Assembly (NCBI GenBank): GCA_039024295.1
Contig: JBCDIQ010000204.1
Location: forward strand, 1-10,214
Direction: 5' to 3'
Length of the DNA stretch: 10,214 nucleotides
From: JBCDIQ01 sp039024295
Lineage (GTDB): Bacteria > Bacteroidota > Bacteroidia > J057
Shown here: positions 6,230-10,214 of the stretch, in pieces
How positions within the stretch are numbered: position 1 is the stretch's first letter
Layout of the letters: every line of letters starts with the position of its first letter
Position numbers and translations under genes: made by a program
Notes under the pieces: generated by a model
Seen by the model: only the letters and a program-made list of their open reading frames with translations
The model's database searches: none
What the model was told of the DNA's origin: nothing

Positions 6230-6643
6230 ATGATAGCCAAAAGACTGGGCTGGACATTACTGATGTCGGTATTCCTGCTCACTGGATGTGACGACCGAAA
6301 GTACGAAGACGGCCCGCTGATTAGTATCTGGTCTGCCCAAACCCGGGTAGAAGGAAAATGGGAATGGGCCCTTGCCCGCGAAACGCGCTTACCCAGCGGA
6401 GAGGTTCGCAACCTTACAGGTCAGCTGGCTGGCAAAATAATTGAATTTAATTCTGACAATACGGTTTCCATCAGTGACTCTGTTTCAGGTCAATGGTACC
6501 TCGTTTCTAAAAATGAGGAACTCAACCTTATTTTTGAATCCTCTGCAACAGCATACAACATTCGTCAGCTTACCCGCAAAGATATGTGGCTGGAATTTGT
6601 GACTGATAGCATTCAGGTGGAATGGCAATTGGTGGAGGAATAG
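6230..6643 (+). CDS. Small lipoprotein, paralogue of the upstream EDGPxIS lipoprotein
   Basis: The product has 137 residues. It has a signal sequence with basic residues K4 and R5, a hydrophobic core and a good lipobox LTGC (17-20), so C20 is lipidated. Two aspartates follow directly (C-D-D). Acidic residues after the cysteine are part of the surface-export signal described for Bacteroidetes lipoproteins, so surface display is possible. EDGPLIS at 26-32 and VEGKW at 40-44 line up with EDGPAIS and IAGTW in the preceding gene. The rest is beta-rich: GKIIEFNSDNTVSISDS (68-84), GQWYLVSKNEELNLIF (87-102), YNIRQLTRKDMWLEF (109-123). Identity outside the shared motif is low. A heptamer repeat starts right after the stop codon. 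Function is unknown. Confidence 0.78.
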   Translation: MIAKRLGWTLLMSVFLLTGCDDRKYEDGPLISIWSAQTRVEGKWEWALARETRLPSGEVRNLTGQLAGKIIEFNSDNTVSISDSVSGQWYLVSKNEELNLIFESSATAYNIRQLTRKDMWLEFVTDSIQVEWQLVEE

Positions 6644-6720
6644 AGAAGAGGGATGAGGTGTTGGGGATGAGGGATTAGATTTTAGGTGTTAGGTATGAGG
6701 GTTTAGAGATTGGGGGTTGC
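6644..6720 (+). repeat. Degenerate G-rich heptamer tandem repeat, about 10-11 copies
   Basis: Starting directly after the stop codon at 6641-6643, the sequence falls into steps of seven: agaagag, ggatgag, gtgttgg, ggatgag, ggattag, attttag, gtgttag, gtatgag, ggtttag, agattgg, gggttgc. The consensus is about GGATTAG, with the final G in nearly every unit and a strong purine/T bias on the plus strand. Arrays like this are known as short tandemly repeated repetitive sequences in cyanobacteria, and similar intergenic heptamers occur in Bacteroidota. It holds several G-runs and no coding potential. It fills most of the gap between the lipoprotein and SDR genes. Confidence 0.7.
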
Positions 6721-6773
6721 TCAAACTTTGGAAGGTTATTTTCCAATAGCCGTTAACAACAACTAGCAGAAAG

Positions 6774-7565
6774 ATGCACATCAACTTAACCGGAAAGAAT
6801 GCCCTGGTCGCGGGCAGCACACAGGGCATAGGTAAAGCAACTGCCCTGCAATTAGCCCAAGCTGGAGCCAACGTTATTTTGGTTGCGCGAAATGAGACCA
6901 AACTAAAGGCAGTTCTGGAAGAATTATCGCAGTCAAACGATCAGCAACACCATTATTTGGTAGCCGACTTTAGTCAACCAGAAGCTGTTGAAGCCATCGT
7001 TAGGAAATTCCTGCAAGACCATTCCACGATTATTCATATTGTAATCAACAATACAGGTGGCCCTAAAGGAGGCCCCATTGCGGATGCATCCCCAGAAGAT
7101 TTTCTACATGCTTACAACATGCACCTGGTATGTAATCATCTGCTCTCACAACTCACGCTCCCTGGTATGAAAACAGCAGGATATGGCCGGATCATCAATG
7201 TAACTTCAACTTCTGTAAAAGAGCCCATTCCAGGACTAGGCGTGTCCAACACCACACGCTGGGCCGTGGCCTCATGGGGCAAGACCCTTGCGGGGGAAGT
7301 AGCACCATTCGGGATAACGGTCAACACAGTTTTACCGGGCTTTACCTGGACGGAGCGGCTAAAAAGCCTCATTTCTTCTCGTGCAACTGCACAGCATAAA
7401 ACGGAAGAGGAGGTTGCAGAAGGCATGCGCCAGAGCGTCCCTTGTGGTAGATTTGCAGATGCTGTAGAGGTCGCAAATGCCATTCTCTTTCTTTCCAGCC
7501 CTTTGGCCAGTTACATCAATGGAATTGTACTACCAGTGGATGGAGGACGTACCCGTTCCTTGTAA
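6774..7565 (+). CDS. Atypical short-chain dehydrogenase/reductase (SDR) lacking the YxxxK motif
   Basis: The product has 263 residues, the normal size for a classical SDR. The Rossmann core is clear. The nucleotide-binding loop AGSTQGIG (13-20) has alanine in place of the first TG threonine, and R39 in LVARN would favour NADP. D65 follows in VADFS. NNTGGP (92-97) replaces the usual NNAG. S145 in INVTSTS (141-147) is at the catalytic serine position. Thirteen residues later, where Tyr is expected, stands S158, and the catalytic Lys is R162 (S-N-T-T-R). EVAPFGITVNTVLPG (175-189) and the C-terminal IVLPVDGG (251-258) complete the fold. A subgroup of 3-oxoacyl-ACP-reductase-like SDRs with this SNxxR pattern is known and lacks the canonical tetrad. 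The reaction is therefore uncertain, and calling it FabG would be wrong. No membrane segment; cytoplasmic. Confidence 0.87.
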   Translation: MHINLTGKNALVAGSTQGIGKATALQLAQAGANVILVARNETKLKAVLEELSQSNDQQHHYLVADFSQPEAVEAIVRKFLQDHSTIIHIVINNTGGPKGGPIADASPEDFLHAYNMHLVCNHLLSQLTLPGMKTAGYGRIINVTSTSVKEPIPGLGVSNTTRWAVASWGKTLAGEVAPFGITVNTVLPGFTWTERLKSLISSRATAQHKTEEEVAEGMRQSVPCGRFADAVEVANAILFLSSPLASYINGIVLPVDGGRTRSL

Positions 7566-7708
7566 ATGAACGTTTCTTTCTATCAAGGGAATTTTTCCTT
7601 TTGACTGGTTTTTCCAACAGGCCAAAGGAGTGTAAAGGCCTCATTTACCATAAAATACTGAAACATTCCCCTTCAACGACCCGTAATAGCTTTAGATTTC
7701 ATCTGCAC
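7566..7708 (+). promoter_or_regulatory. Intergenic region with candidate promoter for the 72-residue protein
   Basis: TAGCTTTA at 7687-7694 matches TAnnTTTG at 7 of 8 positions and lies 14 bp before the ATG at 7709. That is the same short-leader layout as the promoter at 5668. No clear -33 element is visible. A weak hairpin (aagg/cctt, 7585-7600) with T-runs near 7591-7602 could end the SDR transcript, but it is not well formed. Confidence 0.28.
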
Positions 7709-7927
7709 ATGCACATTACAGGTAAAGTCGTATTTGTTAATCTTTCTGGTGGCTTTTGGGGCATTGAGAGCGATGATGGCACCCAATATAAACCAGTAGA
7801 GGGATTACCTTCTGACTATCAGCAAGAAGGTCTACGAGTAACTGCAACAGCAAAACCTGTGGAAGGCATGAGTATTTTTATGTGGGGGGAATCGGTACAA
7901 CTTCGCAATATCAAGAAAACTTCATAG
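7709..7927 (+). CDS. Small conserved OB-fold-like protein, function unknown
   Basis: The product has 72 residues and begins MHITGKVVFVNLSGGFWGIE. It continues with SDDGTQYKPVEGLP, LRVTATAKPVEGMSIFMWG, and ends in basic residues. The pattern GxVxxVxLxGGFWGI-x-x-DDG-x-x-Y is one I recognise from small stand-alone beta-barrel proteins in many bacteria, but I know no assigned role. The frame stays open upstream to a TTG at 7601. The extra 36 residues (rich in basic and hydrophilic residues, no beta pattern) do not look coding, and a promoter-like element lies at 7687, so ATG 7709 is preferred. There is no signal peptide, so it is cytoplasmic. It ends 10 bp before a terminator and is probably a single-gene unit. 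Confidence 0.75.
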   Translation: MHITGKVVFVNLSGGFWGIESDDGTQYKPVEGLPSDYQQEGLRVTATAKPVEGMSIFMWGESVQLRNIKKTS

Positions 7928-7937
7928 TGTGTAATAG

Positions 7938-7960
7938 ATAATCGCCTGGGCGATTATTTT
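7938..7960 (+). terminator. Intrinsic terminator after the 72-residue protein gene
   Basis: ataatcgcc (7938-7946) and ggcgattat (7949-7957) are exact reverse complements. With the top pair open, this gives an 8-bp stem and a four-base loop CTGG. The right arm runs into TTTT (7957-7960). The A-rich left side makes it partly usable from the other strand as well. Confidence 0.75.
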
Positions 7961-7989
7961 GTGTTTAATAAGGCATAGAATCAGCGATC

Positions 7990-9567
7990 ATGGAATTGAA
8001 GTTCACCTATTTTTTCGGACCCATTCTGGTAATAACTGCCTTCCTCTTTTTTGGAAAAGGTATTATCAATCGTACCAGAGGCAAAAGCTTTCGCCCGCTG
8101 CCAGCATTCATTTTACTGGTAGTCGCATTGGCATATCGTTTTTTGCAAAGCCGCGAATCCCTCGTGGATGCTTATTTTTTCATCCAGGAGGAAAACAGCA
8201 TCTTTGACATGCTGCTTGACCGGGTTACCCTTGCCCTGATGGACTTCGGCATCGGGATGACGATAGATTCGGCCTACCTGTCCTACAAAAAACACAACAG
8301 CAAATTATTCTGGGTGCCGGGCGTGCTCGCGCTGGTTCTTTCAGGAGCCGTTTACCTGTTTGCCACCTTTATTGAGACCATAGGGGAAAAGATTCGCAGC
8401 ACTGAAAATCGTACGGAACTTCTGCTTGAATTAGGACCAGATGACCACATTGAAGAGGTTGCTTCCATTCTGAATAAATATCATGCGGTATATGATCGAA
8501 CTTTCCCCATGGTCGATTTGTCAGAAGATGAAGATTTGGCGCAATACTTTTCGGTATTTGTGGACAGAGATTACGTTGAGCCCCTGACCAAAGAACTCTC
8601 CTCTGATAGGGAAAATGTGGATGCGGTTTCTGTAAACCAGCGACTCGTGCTTGAAAAACCACATGTTTCTGACAACCCGGTTGGTGAGCAACGTTCATTC
8701 CTCGCCAATGACCCTTACATGAGTCGGCAGTGGTATGCAGACGCATTGGCATATAATGCAGTTCATCAACTCCTGAAAGATGCAAAACCTGCCCGCAAAG
8801 CTAAAGTTGCCATCGTGGATACAGGCGTTGATGGAAAGCATGAAGACCTGAAAACTGTTTTCAAAAAGAGCCGTGGAAATAAAGATTCTCATGGGCATGG
8901 TACCCACTGTGCCGGACTAGCTGGTGCGATTGCCAATAATGGCAAAGGAGTAGGCTCCCTCAACTGGGAAGGGAAATTCATTGACCTAAGCGGCTATCCT
9001 GCACTAAATGGAAATGGTTGGGGCACAGATAAAACGGTAGCTATGGCCATCATTGAAGCAGCTGAAGGTGGCGCAGACGTAATTTCTATGTCATTAGGAG
9101 GTCCTGGAAAGGCACCTAAGGTACAGCGTGATGCCATTGAATACGCCCTGAAACAAAAGGCTATCGTTGTGGTGGCTGCTGGTAACAGCAACCGTGATGC
9201 AAAAGACTTTTCACCTGCTAGCGTGGACGGGGTGATTGTCGTAAGTGCGGTTAATCAAAAATTGCATAAGGCACCTTTTTCTAATACCAACACCAGTTTA
9301 AAAATGCCCATCGCGGCTCCAGGTGTTGATATCATGTCTTCCATTCCTGGTAGCAAGTACCAGCAGTTCAGTGGTACTTCCATGGCCACGCCAATTGTTT
9401 CTGGTGTGATTGGAATCATGCGTTCCTTTAAGCCTGGTATGACTACCAAAGAAGCTTACAAGATGCTGGTTGATACCGGAAAAGACATAGCTGATTCAGA
9501 CCGTGTAGGAAAATTGGTTCAGCCAAAAGCAATCGTAGAGCAGCTTGTCCCTGTTCCCGCGATGTGA
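7990..9567 (+). CDS. Membrane-anchored subtilisin-like serine protease (peptidase family S8) with N-terminal multi-pass domain
   Basis: The product has 525 residues. The N-terminal ~130 residues have hydrophobic segments at about 7-22, 37-51, 76-95 (weaker) and 107-128. Basic loops (23-35 and 100-105) lie between 1-2 and 3-4, so by the positive-inside rule both ends face the periplasm. Residues about 142-222 (RTELLLELGPDDHIEEV..., YFSVFVDRD, VDAVSVNQRLVLE) look like the beta-alpha-beta-beta-alpha-beta inhibitory prodomain of subtilases. The catalytic domain (about 240-515) has D277 in VAIVDTGVDG, H303 in SHGHGTHCAG, oxyanion N399 in VVAAGNS, and S464 in FSGTSMATP. The triad is complete, so it should be active after prodomain release. 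A periplasmic, inner-membrane-tethered maturation or quality-control protease is a reasonable inference; the substrate is unknown. Start: ATG at 7990; a strong terminator follows at 9596. Confidence 0.9.
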   Translation: MELKFTYFFGPILVITAFLFFGKGIINRTRGKSFRPLPAFILLVVALAYRFLQSRESLVDAYFFIQEENSIFDMLLDRVTLALMDFGIGMTIDSAYLSYKKHNSKLFWVPGVLALVLSGAVYLFATFIETIGEKIRSTENRTELLLELGPDDHIEEVASILNKYHAVYDRTFPMVDLSEDEDLAQYFSVFVDRDYVEPLTKELSSDRENVDAVSVNQRLVLEKPHVSDNPVGEQRSFLANDPYMSRQWYADALAYNAVHQLLKDAKPARKAKVAIVDTGVDGKHEDLKTVFKKSRGNKDSHGHGTHCAGLAGAIANNGKGVGSLNWEGKFIDLSGYPALNGNGWGTDKTVAMAIIEAAEGGADVISMSLGGPGKAPKVQRDAIEYALKQKAIVVVAAGNSNRDAKDFSPASVDGVIVVSAVNQKLHKAPFSNTNTSLKMPIAAPGVDIMSSIPGSKYQQFSGTSMATPIVSGVIGIMRSFKPGMTTKEAYKMLVDTGKDIADSDRVGKLVQPKAIVEQLVPVPAM

Positions 9568-9595
9568 CCATAAGAAATAAAAAGTCCTAAAGCAC

Positions 9596-9625
9596 AAAGG
9601 CTGTCCGATTACCGGGCAGCCTTTT
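9596..9625 (+). terminator. Strong intrinsic terminator after the subtilase gene
   Basis: A 12-bp stem forms between 9596-9607 (aaaggctgtccg) and 9613-9624 (cgggcagccttt), with one G-T wobble (9604/9616) and a five-base loop attac. The flanking caca/tgtg can extend it past a bulged t. It is followed by a T-rich stretch. It may also serve the convergent TPR gene from the right. Confidence 0.85.
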
Positions 9626-9734
9626 GTGTCTCCTTAATTGACAACTCGTTTGAGCTGTGCCTATGACTTATTTGTCGCGTTTGGACAAAAATACAGGGTA
9701 ATGAACTTATTTTCAATAGCAACTGTAAACCCTT

Positions 9735-10214
9735 TCACTTGTTTTTTAACACCTCATCCACCTTGCCTAGTAGCCAGTTGATGTTGGCGATTTGGCGAGT
9801 TTCATTAATTTCTGATTTCAATTTATTTACCTCATCTACTAAGTCAGATTTACTAAGGACAAAGCTTTTGTTCCTAAGCCGATCTAGTTTTTTTACATAC
9901 TTTAGCAGGTTTTTGTGGATGGTGTAATGATAATCAGATATATACCGATTTCGCTTTAAGTAGATCCCAAAGGTACGTATCAAGGAATCTAATGTATCTT
10001 CCTCCTCCATTTCATAGTATATTTTCAAGAGCATCGCTCTGTTGCTCAAATTAAAGTATACATCGTCAATATCTACCTTCTGTAAAGTCTTCAGTGCCTC
10101 CCGATAGTTCTTTCTTTCATAATGCAAGGCCCCTAAGTTGAAGTAATAAGACGCTTCTTTATAACCTGGACTTAACATTTCCCTATATTGGTTCATAAAG
10201 TCCTCCACCCACTT
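9735..10214 (-). CDS. TPR-like repeat protein, 3' part only (5' end beyond the window)
   Basis: About 159 C-terminal residues are visible. The frame stays open through the right edge (K-W precede the GTG at 10208), so the start is outside the window and GTG 10208 should not be taken as the start. The sequence is all-helical. One clear TPR-like unit reads SYYFNLGALHYERKNYREAL and continues KTLQKV. A degenerate unit with MLLKIYYEMEEEDTLDSLI and basic helices (YLKRNR, LLKYVKKLDRLRNK) follows. The last ~40 residues (SKSDLVDEVNKLKSEIN...) could form a coiled coil. TPR arrays mediate protein contacts; no enzyme motif is seen. Similar C-terminal pieces occur in Bacteroidota proteins of unknown role. 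The gene is AT-rich compared with the subtilase. Confidence 0.75.
   Translation of the reverse strand, partial: KWVEDFMNQYREMLSPGYKEASYYFNLGALHYERKNYREALKTLQKVDIDDVYFNLSNRAMLLKIYYEMEEEDTLDSLIRTFGIYLKRNRYISDYHYTIHKNLLKYVKKLDRLRNKSFVLSKSDLVDEVNKLKSEINETRQIANINWLLGKVDEVLKNK

Noticed and set aside
7585..7602. Possible terminator hairpin after the SDR gene
   Set aside because: Only four to five pairs form and the T-runs are not placed after a stable stem, so it is mentioned only in the intergenic entry.
7601..7708. A longer form of the small OB-like protein starting at TTG 7601
   Set aside because: The extra 36 residues show no fold pattern, TTG is a rare start, and a promoter-like element at 7687 lies inside the extension. 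ATG 7709 begins right at the conserved part.
9671..9689. Inverted repeat tttgtc/gacaaa between the subtilase terminator and the TPR gene
   Set aside because: The six-base arms have no T-run on either side. It is too weak to call a terminator or an operator.
1..10214. A defence island, CRISPR array or prophage
   Set aside because: No regularly spaced direct repeats, nuclease or helicase modules, integrase or phage structural genes are present; the genes are regulatory, envelope and metabolic.

Overview
The window looks like chromosomal DNA from a member of the Bacteroidota, probably Saprospiria-like (Lewinella/Saprospiraceae type; the rank is an inference). Clues seen in the sequence are a C-terminal tail typical of type IX secretion cargo on a kelch protein, a perfect Bacteroidota TAnnTTTG promoter element at 5668-5675, start codons without clear Shine-Dalgarno sequences, and small lipoproteins with an EDGPxIS motif after the lipid-anchored cysteine. 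No tRNA, rRNA, CRISPR array, phage gene or transposase is visible.

Layout, left to right. 1-392 holds no intact gene. It has an inverted repeat, a short frame resembling the last ~30 residues of DnaX (DNA polymerase III gamma/tau) cut off by a stop codon, and an AT-rich control region with three inverted repeats in front of a MarR-family regulator (393-845). A bidirectional terminator separates MarR from a convergent, secreted six-blade kelch propeller with a T9SS tail (914-2248, minus). Divergent from it is a 623-residue, cysteine-rich protein with two transthyretin/carboxypeptidase-regulatory-like domains (2345-4216, plus). A heptamer repeat and a terminator follow, then a convergent M20D amidohydrolase (4338-5534, minus).

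Divergent from the hydrolase are two tandem, distantly paralogous lipoproteins (5696-6181 and 6230-6643, plus). A second and longer degenerate heptamer array (6644-6720) follows, then an atypical SDR oxidoreductase that has lost the YxxxK motif (6774-7565), a 72-residue OB-like small protein (7709-7927), and a membrane-anchored subtilase with an N-terminal multi-pass domain and a prodomain (7990-9567). After a strong terminator the window ends in the 3' part of a TPR protein read from the minus strand (9735 to the right edge).

The genes do not form one recognisable pathway. They read as a housekeeping/envelope neighbourhood with several short transcription units separated by well-formed terminators. 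The most unusual points are the DnaX-tail remnant, the two heptamer arrays that each begin directly after a stop codon, the SDR without its catalytic Tyr/Lys, and the four-helix membrane subtilase. I see no convincing evidence for a new defence or mobile system.
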